A stretch of 32,386 nt of DNA from Chloroflexota bacterium. Lineage in GTDB: Bacteria > Chloroflexota > Dehalococcoidia > Lucifugimonadales > UBA3495. Shown here piece by piece: positions 6,728-15,355 of the stretch. The position numbers and the translations under genes are program-made. Where the stretch lies: assembly GCA_026710825.1 (NCBI GenBank), contig JAPOQH010000075.1:1-32386 (forward strand), given 5' to 3'. The notes beneath the pieces were generated by a model. The model saw nothing but the letters and a program-made list of their open reading frames with translations, was not told the origin of the DNA and ran no database searches. Every line of letters begins with the position of its first letter. The first letter of the stretch is position 1.

Positions 6728-6893
6728 AATCGGGCGGCATTCTCGCATCGAATAATCGGCGCCGGCTCAGTCACCCCGGAACCCACGGGCCCCTTGCCAT
6801 CGGCGGTATTTGCGTCTGATGGCGTGTGTTTATTTCGGGTTGAGTTTGAGCGTGGGCCGCACCTATAACATCCTGCCCATCGGGAGAACCACC

Positions 6894-9197
6894 TTGACCA
6901 GCCCGACCACCAGCAACACCGACCGACCCGATGGCAAGTCGCCGCTGTCCGGTCCCGACATTGTCCCCGAATTTGAAGCGGCCCTGACCCGGCTGTGCGC
7001 CGTGGCACGCCAGGGTCAACGCGCGGACAGTCCGCTATACAATCCAACCGAAGAGTGGATCGTAGGCAGGATGCCGATATTCCAGGACTTGCCGGCAGAG
7101 AAACAGTCGGAGCTGCTGGCGCAGGCACAGGCGTTGGAAGCGGAGGCGGTTGAGGCCAACGCCGCCGGCCGGGCGTCGACCAAGGTGTGGCCGGAGACGG
7201 TGTTCCGACTGGACAACGGCGGTCTGGCGTTTTTCAGCCAGTTGGGAGTGGTGCGACGGCCCGACCTGACGCAGTATTTCGTCGAAGGGTTCACACGAAA
7301 CCGGGACGCGCTGGCCTTTTCCGAGGATAACCAGCGGTTGTTCACGCAGGTTTTCCACCAGGTATGCGACAAGATGGAAGCCAACTTCGCCAGCGGCGAG
7401 GGTATCGTGCAGACCGACCGGCAGATATGCGACGCGCCAGGCCGGTCGTTTCATGCGCGGCAACTGCTGTTCGGGACGCGTTACATGCAGGCCCCGTACA
7501 TGTGGCGTCGGCTGACGTTCGAACTCCCGCAGGACCAGTGGCAGGAATCTCCGGATATCCTCGAAGTGTCGGTACCGCACTGGATGGACGACCTGGGTCT
7601 GGATGAAGGGCTGAAGAATCAACTGCGGGACGCTGGCATAACCCAGCTGGTGTTCAAGGCTCCGACGCGCGGCCTGTCGCTCCACTTCGGCTTCGACTAC
7701 GTGGGCGAACACAAGATGGGTCCGCTGTCTATCGCCATGCACCAGGTGAAGCAGAACAACGGGCTGGCGGTGCAGGCGGCTTTGAGCATGGCGCGGGCGC
7801 GCAAGCTCGATGGCGAAATCGCCAACACCGCGCTCGTCACGGTTGGCCCATCGCTGCACGGCAAGAGCACGCTGACTATCATGGTGGAACTGGCGAACAG
7901 TGAACTGGCCGGCATCCTGAACCTGCCCCACGACCCCGATGAAGGGGTCTACCCCATGAACGACGACATCGTGCTGTTGCAACCGCTGGACGAACCGATT
8001 CCCAGCCGCCTGGACGGCAGCAGCGCGCTGATCTCCCACGCCATCGACGGCACCGAAAACAATTTCTACGCCGTGCCCTTCGGCCTGACTCGAGACGACG
8101 ACCCAATCACCTACGACGTGCTGCGCGGCGCTCCCGGAGTCACCACCGCGGATGAAACACTGGAAAACGTGCCGGTGAAGTGGGAGAGCCAGGAACCCAA
8201 CTACCTCGAAAATCCGGTGCGTAACATGCGCATGATTCTGTCGCGGCGGGGGTTGCTGCAACGGAAGGGTGCGCAGGGCCTGATCGACAAGATCACCGAC
8301 GGGCGGTTGTCCGACTCGGTGCATGTGCCCATGGAGAGCACCAACCGGGTCTTCTGGCAGGAGGTGATGCGCCAGAACACGGTCATCCCGCCGCTGCGTC
8401 GACTGAGTCTGGAGCAATATATCCGCGTGCTCATGTACGGCGAAGCAGTCCAGATGGGCGCTGCCATCGGCGCAATTGGCCGACCCTATGTTGAATACTT
8501 CTCCGACCCGTTCATCATCGGCCTGGAGGACGAGAACGCCAACCTGCTCTACCACGTCCTGCAGCAACTTGCGTGGGGCGGCATGCCGCAGCAGTACTAT
8601 GCGTTCAACACCGGCGGCGTGGGCGCCGACAGCAACGAAGAGGCGTCTGGCTCGCGCTACCTCAAGATCCCCCGCGAGTTGACCATGCTGTTGCAGGAAG
8701 CATTGCTGCGCAACGCGGTCAAATTCGAGTACGACGGCGTGCTGCGGTCCGAGGTTGCGGTGGCAGTGATGGACGCCGACGGCAACGAGGTGCTCGATCT
8801 CCGTGAGAAATGGTTGCCCATCAACATCTATGGAGAAGAGGACTACGCCGGTCGGGTCCGGGAATTGATGCACCGGCGGTACTACGGACGGGATCAGCAG
8901 GACAAGGCCGGCATCCTGCGGTACACCAAGGTGGTCAACACCGTCCTGGATGTTTCCGATGTTCCTGCGCCTGCTAACGAGCGCGAACTGTCGTGGCTCC
9001 TGTCGTTCTACTGGTCGCTCGATCAGGCCTATGAAACGCTGGCCGGTACTGCGGCGCACCGCAGCGAAGGCATGCGGCCGGTGGCATACCAACTCAACGA
9101 GTTGCAACGCAAATACCGCGATGGACTCAAGGCCGGCCTGGCGGTTGACGCGGCGAGCCGGCAGAGTTTGGCGGAACTGGGGTTGCGCGCGGAATAG
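6894..9197 (+). CDS. Divergent ATP-type PEP carboxykinase-like protein, about 767 aa
   Basis: By-eye alignment to ATP-dependent PEP carboxykinase finds its landmarks in order. YVGEHKMG (residues 270-276) fits the active-site YAGEMKKG. VTVGPSLHGKSTLT (P-loop, Gly318-Thr326) fits FGLSGTGKTTLS, NDD (356-358) fits GDD, ENPVRNMRMI fits ENTRVSYPIY, and NTGGVG (from Asn572) fits NTGWNG. The fold and ATP site seem kept, but the metal-ligand His of the SMHCSAN motif aligns with Ala in AVQAALS, and only one Lys of the KK pair remains. The protein is some 230 residues longer than the usual 540. PEPCK converts oxaloacetate + ATP to PEP; whether this one does is uncertain. The open frame reaches back to 6810, but TTG at 6894 is preferred because GGGAG lies seven bases upstream. 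A membrane protein and malate synthase A follow in the same direction. Confidence 0.65.
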   Translation: MTSPTTSNTDRPDGKSPLSGPDIVPEFEAALTRLCAVARQGQRADSPLYNPTEEWIVGRMPIFQDLPAEKQSELLAQAQALEAEAVEANAAGRASTKVWPETVFRLDNGGLAFFSQLGVVRRPDLTQYFVEGFTRNRDALAFSEDNQRLFTQVFHQVCDKMEANFASGEGIVQTDRQICDAPGRSFHARQLLFGTRYMQAPYMWRRLTFELPQDQWQESPDILEVSVPHWMDDLGLDEGLKNQLRDAGITQLVFKAPTRGLSLHFGFDYVGEHKMGPLSIAMHQVKQNNGLAVQAALSMARARKLDGEIANTALVTVGPSLHGKSTLTIMVELANSELAGILNLPHDPDEGVYPMNDDIVLLQPLDEPIPSRLDGSSALISHAIDGTENNFYAVPFGLTRDDDPITYDVLRGAPGVTTADETLENVPVKWESQEPNYLENPVRNMRMILSRRGLLQRKGAQGLIDKITDGRLSDSVHVPMESTNRVFWQEVMRQNTVIPPLRRLSLEQYIRVLMYGEAVQMGAAIGAIGRPYVEYFSDPFIIGLEDENANLLYHVLQQLAWGGMPQQYYAFNTGGVGADSNEEASGSRYLKIPRELTMLLQEALLRNAVKFEYDGVLRSEVAVAVMDADGNEVLDLREKWLPINIYGEEDYAGRVRELMHRRYYGRDQQDKAGILRYTKVVNTVLDVSDVPAPANERELSWLLSFYWSLDQAYETLAGTAAHRSEGMRPVAYQLNELQRKYRDGLKAGLAVDAASRQSLAELGLRAE

Positions 9198-9206
9198 GCT
9201 GCCAAC

Positions 9207-9635
9207 ATGGGCCAACTTGAACTGATCATTGCGCTCGTGGGTTTCGTTGGCACGAATGCCGTTGTTGTGGCCGGCATAACGGGGGCCGTGCTCTACCTGA
9301 GAGCGGATGCCAGGGCGAATCGACAGGAGTGGAAAGCCGAATCGGAAGCCAACCGTCAGGAATGGAAAGCCGAGTTGGCAGTGGTCGTGGCTTCAATCAA
9401 CAGCTTGAAGGACGACGTGGCTCAGTTGGATCGGAGGCTGACAACGCTAGAAGCAAAGGTTGACGCCGTAGATGCCAAGCTGGATTCCAAGGCAGAAGAA
9501 TTATCAGCGCAGTCTCAGCGCAACCACCGGGAGTTATTGATTCGGCTGGCCTTCCATCATCACGGCGATGGCCGCTATCCAGTGGCTCCGGCAACTGACC
9601 CTGACCCGGTGGATCCCAACGACACCGATAGATAA
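9207..9635 (+). CDS. Small membrane-anchored coiled-coil protein, 142 aa
   Basis: No named family. One strongly hydrophobic segment (about residues 5-31, ELIIALVGFVGTNAVVVAG and on) is followed by a long charged helix. The helix contains an 11-residue direct repeat (ANRQEWKAE at 37-45 and 48-56) and then heptad-like leucines and valines (INSLKDDVAQLDRRLTTLEA, about 64-83), so a parallel coiled coil in the cytoplasm or periplasm is likely. The C-terminus (HHHGDGRYPVAPATDPDPV) is disordered-looking. It starts nine bases after the PEPCK-like stop and ends 30 bases before malate synthase, so it sits inside an apparent operon of central metabolism. Its role is unknown. Confidence 0.7.
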   Translation: MGQLELIIALVGFVGTNAVVVAGITGAVLYLRADARANRQEWKAESEANRQEWKAELAVVVASINSLKDDVAQLDRRLTTLEAKVDAVDAKLDSKAEELSAQSQRNHRELLIRLAFHHHGDGRYPVAPATDPDPVDPNDTDR

Positions 9636-9665
9636 CCGTCATTCATACAATCGGGACAAGTGAGC

Positions 9666-11243
9666 ATGGCAGACAACAACGTTCAGATTCTGGGCCCCGT
9701 GCCGTCGCAGTACGCCGAAGTCGTTACGGACGACGCCCTCGAGTTCGTCGCGGAGTTACACCGCAACTTTGAAACCACGCGCCGGCGGTTGATGGTCAGC
9801 CGCAAGCGTCGGCAGGCGGAGATCGACGCGGGAGCTTCACCGGACTTTCTGACCGAAACCCGGGCGGTCCGCGAGGGTGACTGGCGGGTGCAGCCCGCGC
9901 CGTCTGATCTTACCAACCGCCGCGTGGAGATCACCGGGCCAACGTCGAACCGGCGGATGGTCATCAACGCGCTGAACTGCGGGGCGCAGGTTTATATGAC
10001 CGACTTTGAGGACGCTCACTCTCCGGCTTGGCTGCCGACGCTGGACGGCCAACTGAATGTTCGCGACGCGTACCGGCGCACCATCAGCGACGAAGCGCCG
10101 GACGGACGTCAGTACAGTCTGAACGACGAGACGGCCACGCTGTGTGTGCGTCCTCGTGGGTTGCACCTCATGGAGCGGCATGTCCTGGTGGATGGCGAAC
10201 CGGTTGCGGGCAGCTTCTTCGACTTCGGCCTGACCATCTACCACAACCGCGTGGCCCAGCAGAGCCACGGCACCGGCCCGTACTTCTACCTGCCCAAGTT
10301 GCAGTCGTACCTTGAAGCCCGGCTGTGGAACGACGTGTTCAACTATGCCGAGGAACGGCTGGATATTCCCCGCGGCAGCATCAGTCCTACGGTGCTGATC
10401 GAGCACATCTTGGCCGCCTTTGAAATGGAGGAAATCCTCTATGAGTTCCGCGAACGTCCGGCGGGTCTGAACCTCGGACGGTGGGACTACATCTTCAGCG
10501 TGATCAAGGTGTTCAACAACCGCGAGGACATGGTGTTCCCGGATCGCGCCCAGGTCACCATGGCGACCCACTTCCTCACCTCTGCTGCGCACCTGCTGGT
10601 TAACACCTGCCACCGACGGGGAGCCCATGCGCTGGGCGGTATGTCCGCTTTCATTCCGCGCCGTGACGACGAGGCGGCCAACGAGGCGGCATTTGTGCAG
10701 GTGCGATCCGACAAACAGCGCGAAGCCGACCAGGGTTTTGATGGCGCTTGGGTGGCTCACCCTGGCCTCGTGCCGCCGGTGCTGGACGTGTTCCAGTCGG
10801 CGTTCTCCACGGAGAACCAACTATCCGTGATTCCCGAGGTGCGCATCGCGCCCGACGATCTGCTTGCGGTTCCAGAGGGTCAGATCACCGAGGCGGGGCT
10901 GCGCAACAATATCAGCGTGGCGTTGCAGTATGTCGACGCCTGGACCCGGGGCAACGGCGCCGTGGCGATCTACGGGCTGATGGAAGATGCGGCCACCGCC
11001 GAGATCTCGCGGTCGCAGTTATGGCAGTGGATACGGCACGGTGCTTCGCTGGACGACGGCCGGCCGGTTACATCCGAGTTGTACCGCCAAGTGCGGGCGG
11101 AAGAGGCTGCGGCTCTGGTGAACCAACGGGGTCAGGACAACGCCGGAGCGTTGGACAAAGCCGTCGAATTGCTCGACGAGATCGTGCTGTCGGATGAGTT
11201 TGTTGAATTCCTCACGCTACCGGGTTACCGGTATCTGGACTGA
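9666..11243 (+). CDS. aceB: Malate synthase A, 525 aa
   Basis: Condenses glyoxylate with acetyl-CoA to malate, the second step of the glyoxylate shunt and a general outlet for glyoxylate. Characteristic segments are present in order: [20 protein letters not shown] (catalytic Arg about 162-164), [49 protein letters not shown] (Mg-binding Glu), [13 protein letters not shown] (Mg-binding Asp), [24 protein letters not shown] and [12 protein letters not shown] (catalytic Asp about 441). Length agrees with the A form (about 530), not the 720-residue G form. The frame also allows GTG at 9660; ATG at 9666 is chosen as the more usual codon, with GGGAC about ten bases upstream. Isocitrate lyase is not in the window. 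The PEPCK-like gene upstream suggests a C2-to-sugar route. Confidence 0.97.
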   Translation: MADNNVQILGPVPSQYAEVVTDDALEFVAELHRNFETTRRRLMVSRKRRQAEIDAGASPDFLTETRAVREGDWRVQPAPSDLTNRRVEITGPTSNRRMVINALNCGAQVYMTDFEDAHSPAWLPTLDGQLNVRDAYRRTISDEAPDGRQYSLNDETATLCVRPRGLHLMERHVLVDGEPVAGSFFDFGLTIYHNRVAQQSHGTGPYFYLPKLQSYLEARLWNDVFNYAEERLDIPRGSISPTVLIEHILAAFEMEEILYEFRERPAGLNLGRWDYIFSVIKVFNNREDMVFPDRAQVTMATHFLTSAAHLLVNTCHRRGAHALGGMSAFIPRRDDEAANEAAFVQVRSDKQREADQGFDGAWVAHPGLVPPVLDVFQSAFSTENQLSVIPEVRIAPDDLLAVPEGQITEAGLRNNISVALQYVDAWTRGNGAVAIYGLMEDAATAEISRSQLWQWIRHGASLDDGRPVTSELYRQVRAEEAAALVNQRGQDNAGALDKAVELLDEIVLSDEFVEFLTLPGYRYLD

Positions 11244-11261
11244 CCCCCGGGGTTGACCACC

Positions 11262-11960
11262 ATGGCAACCACTGCCGTTACCACGCAGGTCGCCGCGGCC
11301 ATTGACGATGCCGGCGGCGAGCTGACGCATCCCGTGTCGGTGAACATACAGGCCATCCTGAAATCCGTGGCCGGCAAGTTGACGGACGAAGAGATCGACC
11401 AATGGTTCGTGGACCTCGAAAAGGCAAACGAGGAACGGGGTTTGCACCTGGAGATGACCTGCGACGGGGAGTTGATAATCAGTCCGATGGTGAATCGAGA
11501 TGGCTCCAGGGCAGAGTTCGAATTGGGCTTGGACCTAGGCTATTGGACGAGGGAAAATGGCGGCGAGTGCCATGGCGCAAATGCGAACATGCGTCTGCCC
11601 GACGGATCCAGGATACGTCCTGACGCTTTGTGGTTATCACCCGAACAAATTGCGGCACTGCCGCCCGTCTCGGCGGGCGGCGCCATTACTGTGTGCCCCG
11701 CGTTTGTCGCTGAGATAGTGTCCGGGACGGATACGTTGCCGCCGTTGCAGCGCAAGATGGAGCGGTACATCACAAACGGAGCGCAGTTGGGCTGGCTGAT
11801 CGATCCTTATCGGCGGCAAGTGCATGTGTACCGGCCGGGTGTGGACATCGAGGTGCTCGACGATCCTGCAACAGTGAGCGGCGATCCGGTGTTGATGGGG
11901 TTCGCGTTTGAGGTCCGTGAGCGGATTTTCGCGTTGCACGACAGCCCTGCCGAGGAGTAA
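11262..11960 (+). CDS. Uma2-family (DUF820) restriction-endonuclease-like protein, 232 aa
   Basis: A PD-(D/E)XK-fold protein of the Uma2 family, abundant in Cyanobacteria and Chloroflexota and of largely unknown biological role. Family marks are an ELIISPMVNR strand (about residues 66-75), PDGSRIRPDALW with the catalytic Asp, FVAEIVSGTD with the catalytic Glu, and the following KMERYITNGAQLGWLIDP with its conserved Lys and Trp. The N-terminal 45 residues (THPVSVNIQAILKSVAGKLTDEE) form an extra helical part. ATG at 11262 is chosen over an in-frame TTG at 11253 because GGGG precedes it at about nine bases. The gene follows malate synthase by 18 bases. These genes travel widely, so the operon link may not be functional. 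Confidence 0.85.
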   Translation: MATTAVTTQVAAAIDDAGGELTHPVSVNIQAILKSVAGKLTDEEIDQWFVDLEKANEERGLHLEMTCDGELIISPMVNRDGSRAEFELGLDLGYWTRENGGECHGANANMRLPDGSRIRPDALWLSPEQIAALPPVSAGGAITVCPAFVAEIVSGTDTLPPLQRKMERYITNGAQLGWLIDPYRRQVHVYRPGVDIEVLDDPATVSGDPVLMGFAFEVRERIFALHDSPAEE

Positions 11961-11988
11961 GGGCGTTGCAGATGGTCATGACGCCCTC

Positions 11989-12018
11989 ATGAAGATTCAC
12001 CTGATGAAGATTCACCTG
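11989..12018. repeat. 15-bp tandem duplication that doubles the start of the exonuclease gene
   Basis: ATGAAGATTCACCTG occurs at 11989-12003 and again at 12004-12018 with no mismatch. As 15 is a multiple of three, both ATGs are in the same frame and the longer product begins MKIHLMKIHLVDG. Confidence 0.92.
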
Positions 12019-12888
12019 GTTGACGGCACATACGAGCTTTTTCGCGCCCACTACTCTCCGCGACCTGGCCGCACCGCGTCTGATGGTCGCGATGTAAAGG
12101 CTACGCACGGCCTGGCTCAATCGCTCATCGCGCTGCTCAACCAACCCGACGTTACCCACGTCGGTATTGCGTTTGATTCAGTGATCCGTTCGTTCCGAAA
12201 CGATCTGTTCGACGGATACAAGACGGGCGACGGCGTGGAACCCGGCCTCTTGGCCCAATTCCCGTTGGCCGAGCAAATGTCGGCGGCGTTGGGCTTGACG
12301 GTGTGGCCGATGGTCGAGTTCGAGGCGGATGATGCCCTGGCCGCGGCCGCGGTGAGGTTCGCCGACCACGACGAAGTCGACCAGGTTTTGATGTGCTCGC
12401 CGGACAAGGATCTGGCGCAGGTGGTTTCCGGACAGCGGGTGGTGGCGCTGGACCGGCGCAAGGGGGAAGTGATGGACGAAGCCGGTGTGGTGGAGAAGTT
12501 TGGCGTACTGCCGGCATCCATTCCCGATTACCTCGCGCTGGTGGGCGACTCTGCCGACGGCATTCCCGGCATCCCCCGCTGGGGAGCCCGCACCACTGCG
12601 ACGGTGCTGACGCGCTACGGGAGCATTGACGAGGTCCCGTTGGATGCGGACGACTGGGACGTCAGTGTCCGGGGAGCGGGTGGATTGGTTGCTGGGCTGG
12701 CGGAGCGAATGGACGACGCACAACTCTATCGGCGGCTGGCCACGTTGCGGTTGGACGTGCCCATACCGGAAACCGACCCCGACCAACTGCGTTGGAAGGG
12801 TGTCCGGCAGCCCGATTTTGAGGAATTCTGTCAGTCGCTGGGACTGGAATCCCTACTCAGCAGGCTGCCGGAACCGAAATCTACCTAA
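12004..12888 (+). CDS. Stand-alone 5'-3' exonuclease / flap endonuclease domain protein, 294 aa
   Basis: Related to the N-terminal 5'-3' nuclease domain of DNA polymerase I but without a polymerase part. The PIN-like domain starts with HLVDGTYELFRAHY (Asp7 metal ligand) and has VGIAFDSVIRSFRNDLFDGYK, FEADDALAAAA and MCSPDKDLAQVV, the acidic clusters that bind two metals. The DNA-binding helix-three-turn-helix follows (VLPASIPDYLALVGDSADGIPG and on). Such proteins act in flap removal and repair. The start is ambiguous because of the 15-bp duplication: ATG 11989 gives 299 residues and ATG 12004 gives 294. The latter matches the usual family N-terminus. Neither has a clear ribosome-binding site. 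Its stop codon overlaps that of the convergent TPR gene. Confidence 0.9.
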   Translation: MKIHLVDGTYELFRAHYSPRPGRTASDGRDVKATHGLAQSLIALLNQPDVTHVGIAFDSVIRSFRNDLFDGYKTGDGVEPGLLAQFPLAEQMSAALGLTVWPMVEFEADDALAAAAVRFADHDEVDQVLMCSPDKDLAQVVSGQRVVALDRRKGEVMDEAGVVEKFGVLPASIPDYLALVGDSADGIPGIPRWGARTTATVLTRYGSIDEVPLDADDWDVSVRGAGGLVAGLAERMDDAQLYRRLATLRLDVPIPETDPDQLRWKGVRQPDFEEFCQSLGLESLLSRLPEPKST

Positions 12889-14330
12889 CCGCAGTCCAGC
12901 GTGGTTGCGAGACGCTGCAACTCGGCGGCGCTCTCATCGGCGGTGGGGGCCCAGGCGGCCCGCGCCTTGACCAGAAGTTCCCGGGAGGCATCCGGGTTGC
13001 CCTGCACCGCTTCAGCCTCCAGGCGTCCGTACCAATAGGTGTCGCGGACGGAGGAACGGCGGGACAGACGCTCGTCCAGCATTTCCTTGGCGTCGTCGTA
13101 GCGGCCGGCGCGGATGTACGTTTCCAGCAAGGTGTCCTCGAACACCTCCCGCTGAGCGTGGCTCCCGCCGATGCGGGCCATCATGGCGTAGGTCGGGCCC
13201 ATCAGGTCAGCCGCCTCGTCGTAGTCGCCGGCTACGAACGCAGCCGCGCCCATCGCGATGGGCAGCGTCATTTCGCGGGAGAGGTCGTCGCCCTTTTCGC
13301 CCTGCGCTGTGAGGCGGTCGACAAATCGTTGCGTTGCTTCGGCGTCGCCGGCGCCGGCGAACGCAAGGGCGGCATGGCAGTCGCGGAAGGCTGCGCCCGG
13401 GCCATCGGCAGCGGGCAGCGCCATGTCGCGAACCTCGTCCCAAGGCTTGGCAGGGGCTTCGCCGGAATAGATCTGGAGGCGCCACAGAAGGGACGCCGCG
13501 TCCTGGAGGTTTGCCAGGTTCCGCGCCTGAACCCCGGGCCGGATGTGGGTTTCGTAAAGGTCGAGGGCCCGTTGGTATTTTCCCTGCGCCAGTTCAAAGA
13601 GAGCCAGGTGCCAGGAGAGGTGAGTGTTGTAAGCCGCGCGGCGGTCGAAGCCGTCGAGCCAATCGCCAAGCCACCGACCGCCGTTGGCCGCGTCACCCTG
13701 TTCGAAGTAGGAGTGGGTCACTGAGTGGCTGGCAACCGCGTTTTGAGAGTTACCGTCCAGCGAGCGCAGCGCCAGGTCCATGGCCTTTTCGGGCTGGTTA
13801 GTCTCGTGGTGGGCAAAGGCATACTGGCCCAGGAATGCCCAATCATCGCCGTTGGCGGGAGCCACCTTGGACATCATTGCCATGAGGTGGTTGGGGAAGT
13901 CGGGTACACCGGCGCCGAAGCAGCCCAACATGTAGAGACGTTGGGCGACACGCATTGCCAGTGTGTCGGTGGGGAATTCGGCAAGGTGCTCGTGGATGAG
14001 CCTGATCGCCTCGGTACCCTTGCCGTGGGTGAAGCAGTGCATTATTTGCGCCGCCTGTCTCTCGTGCTGGGAGATGCCGGCCGAGAGTTCAATCGCCCGT
14101 TCGGCGGCCGCCCGCGCGGCGGGCACGTTCATCTGCAGGTGCAGGACGTAGGCCAGCACGACGTTGGCCATGGCGAACCCGTCATCGGCGTCGATAGCGG
14201 CCCGGACCTTCTCCTCCGGACCGTAATTCTGGGACAGTACCAGATCAAGACCTTCCTGATACAGATCGGCTGCGGCGGGCGACGCGGTCGTGACGGTGAG
14301 GCCGTTGCGAGTCTTTACCATAGCGCACAT
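12885..14330 (-). CDS. TPR protein of the TTC38 type, 481 aa
   Basis: A soluble, all-helical protein of tetratricopeptide-like repeats resembling tetratricopeptide repeat protein 38. Family features visible are DDGFAMANVVLAYVLHLQ (about residues 48-65), ISQHERQAAQIMHCF (about 90-104), LAEFPTDTLAMRVAQRLYMLG (about 118-138), VAPANGDDWAFLGQYAFAHHE and NAVASHSVTHSYFEQGD, NTHLSWHLALFELAQGKYQRALDLY. No catalytic role is established for the family. The ATG at 14330 has AGGAG nine bases upstream on the minus strand. The gene is divergent from etfBA across a 187-base spacer and convergent with the exonuclease gene. Confidence 0.88.
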   Translation of the reverse strand: MCAMVKTRNGLTVTTASPAAADLYQEGLDLVLSQNYGPEEKVRAAIDADDGFAMANVVLAYVLHLQMNVPAARAAAERAIELSAGISQHERQAAQIMHCFTHGKGTEAIRLIHEHLAEFPTDTLAMRVAQRLYMLGCFGAGVPDFPNHLMAMMSKVAPANGDDWAFLGQYAFAHHETNQPEKAMDLALRSLDGNSQNAVASHSVTHSYFEQGDAANGGRWLGDWLDGFDRRAAYNTHLSWHLALFELAQGKYQRALDLYETHIRPGVQARNLANLQDAASLLWRLQIYSGEAPAKPWDEVRDMALPAADGPGAAFRDCHAALAFAGAGDAEATQRFVDRLTAQGEKGDDLSREMTLPIAMGAAAFVAGDYDEAADLMGPTYAMMARIGGSHAQREVFEDTLLETYIRAGRYDDAKEMLDERLSRRSSVRDTYWYGRLEAEAVQGNPDASRELLVKARAAWAPTADESAAELQRLATTLDCG

Positions 14331-14380
14331 TGTATTTGTCTCCTGGCATTAATAGAGTTTCGGCAAGATTACCACAGCAG

Positions 14381-14415
14381 TTGATAAGCGTCATCAAAGC
14401 CATTGATAAACGTGA
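14381..14415. promoter_or_regulatory. Candidate operator: paired 13-bp direct repeats with 22-bp period
   Basis: TTGATAAGCGTCA (14381-14393) and TTGATAAACGTGA (14403-14415) match at 11 of 13 positions and are exactly 22 bases apart, two helical turns. The first copy is also part of a perfect inverted repeat TTGAT-N7-ATCAA (14381-14397). They sit just upstream of the etfB promoter, in the spacer shared with the divergent TPR gene. A dimeric regulator site is a reasonable inference. Confidence 0.45.
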
Positions 14416-14431
14416 CGGGGCCTTGCGCTGG

Positions 14432-14459
14432 TTGTGGCTACGAAGTTTGCCGCTATAAT
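14432..14459 (+). promoter_or_regulatory. Promoter for etfBA
   Basis: A perfect -10 TATAAT (14454-14459) with TTGTGG (14432-14437) 16 bases upstream as -35 (four of six matches). Transcription would start near 14466, leaving a leader of about 50 bases before etfB. Confidence 0.65.
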
Positions 14460-14517
14460 GGATTGGTGATTAGTTTCACATATTCCCATTTCCTACTTAG
14501 CCGGGGGTAATTTTCTG

Positions 14518-15318
14518 ATGCCCGTGAATATTTGCGTGCTGGCAAAGCAGGTCGTTGACCCCGAAATGCCGGCCGCCGCCTTTCGAATAGACCCTGACGC
14601 CCGTCAGGTTGTCCCGCCGCCGAACATCCCTCCCGTGGTCAACGGTTTTGATGAGAACGCCGTTGAGGCCGCCCTCCAAATCAAAGATGAGCAGGGGGCA
14701 AACATAACCGTCATATCTTCGGGCACGTCGTTCGCCCTGGACGTGATGAAAAAGCCCCTTTCTATGGGCGCTGACGAACTCGTGCTATTGCAGGACGACG
14801 CTTTCGCCAACTCGGTGGACTCGTTCTTCACTGTTCAATTGCTCTCGTCCGCCATCAACAAGCTCGGCGGGTTCGATCTGATTATCTGCGGACGCCAGGC
14901 GTCCGACTGGGACAACGCCCAGGTCCCGCTGGGCGTCGCTGAAACCCTCGGCATGGCATGTATCACGCTGGGTAAGAAGGTGGATGTGAAAGACGACAAG
15001 GTGGTCGTCGAACGTCTCGCTCCCGATGGCTTTGAGGTGGTGGAGGCGGATCTCCCCGCGCTGGTCACGGTTAGCAACGAACTGGGTCAACCCCGGTATC
15101 CCACGTTGCGCGGCATCATGGCCGCCACTCGCAAGCGTCCCACCGTGTGGACGACGGGTGACCTCGACCTGGACGACAGCCAGTTGGAACCGCGGGTAAC
15201 ACTGCACGATCTTTTCGTACCCGTACGCGAGCAGGACTGCGAGATCATCGAAGGCGATGACGACGCCGACGCGGCACGGAAGCTGGCCCTGAAACTGCGC
15301 GAAGACCGCATCATCTGA
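14518..15318 (+). CDS. etfB: Electron transfer flavoprotein, beta subunit, 266 aa
   Basis: Together with EtfA this forms the soluble FAD-containing heterodimer that carries electrons from acyl-CoA and related dehydrogenases to the quinone pool. It starts with the typical ICVLAKQVVDPE, has VVNGFDENAVEAALQI, the AMP-binding region with TVISSG, ADELVLLQDDAF and LIICGRQASDWDNAQVP, and the family signature around VEADLPALVTVSNELGQPRYPTLRGIM in two pieces (about residues 178-204). Length is normal. GGGGG lies about nine bases before the ATG. It is followed by etfA after 37 bases. In this organism it may take electrons from the acyl-CoA dehydrogenases expected to work with the MaoC/SDR enzymes, which is inference. 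Confidence 0.97.
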   Translation: MPVNICVLAKQVVDPEMPAAAFRIDPDARQVVPPPNIPPVVNGFDENAVEAALQIKDEQGANITVISSGTSFALDVMKKPLSMGADELVLLQDDAFANSVDSFFTVQLLSSAINKLGGFDLIICGRQASDWDNAQVPLGVAETLGMACITLGKKVDVKDDKVVVERLAPDGFEVVEADLPALVTVSNELGQPRYPTLRGIMAATRKRPTVWTTGDLDLDDSQLEPRVTLHDLFVPVREQDCEIIEGDDDADAARKLALKLREDRII

Positions 15319-15355
15319 GACCCCCTCAACACCTGACCACGGAGACTGCAAAACG

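Noticed and set aside
6695..6740. Possible tRNA or T-loop (GTTCGGGG)
   Set aside because: No acceptor stem or anticodon arm can be built around it; the palindrome is short and lies in a promoter spacer.
7035..9215. 726-residue open frame on the minus strand opposite the PEPCK-like gene
   Set aside because: It mirrors the coding frame of a gene with recognisable domains, has a low-complexity Arg/His/Gln-rich product and no ribosome-binding site. It is a by-product of high-GC codon use.
9837..10820. 327-residue minus-strand frame opposite malate synthase
   Set aside because: Malate synthase on the + strand is certain; the opposite product has no recognisable motif and typical shadow composition.
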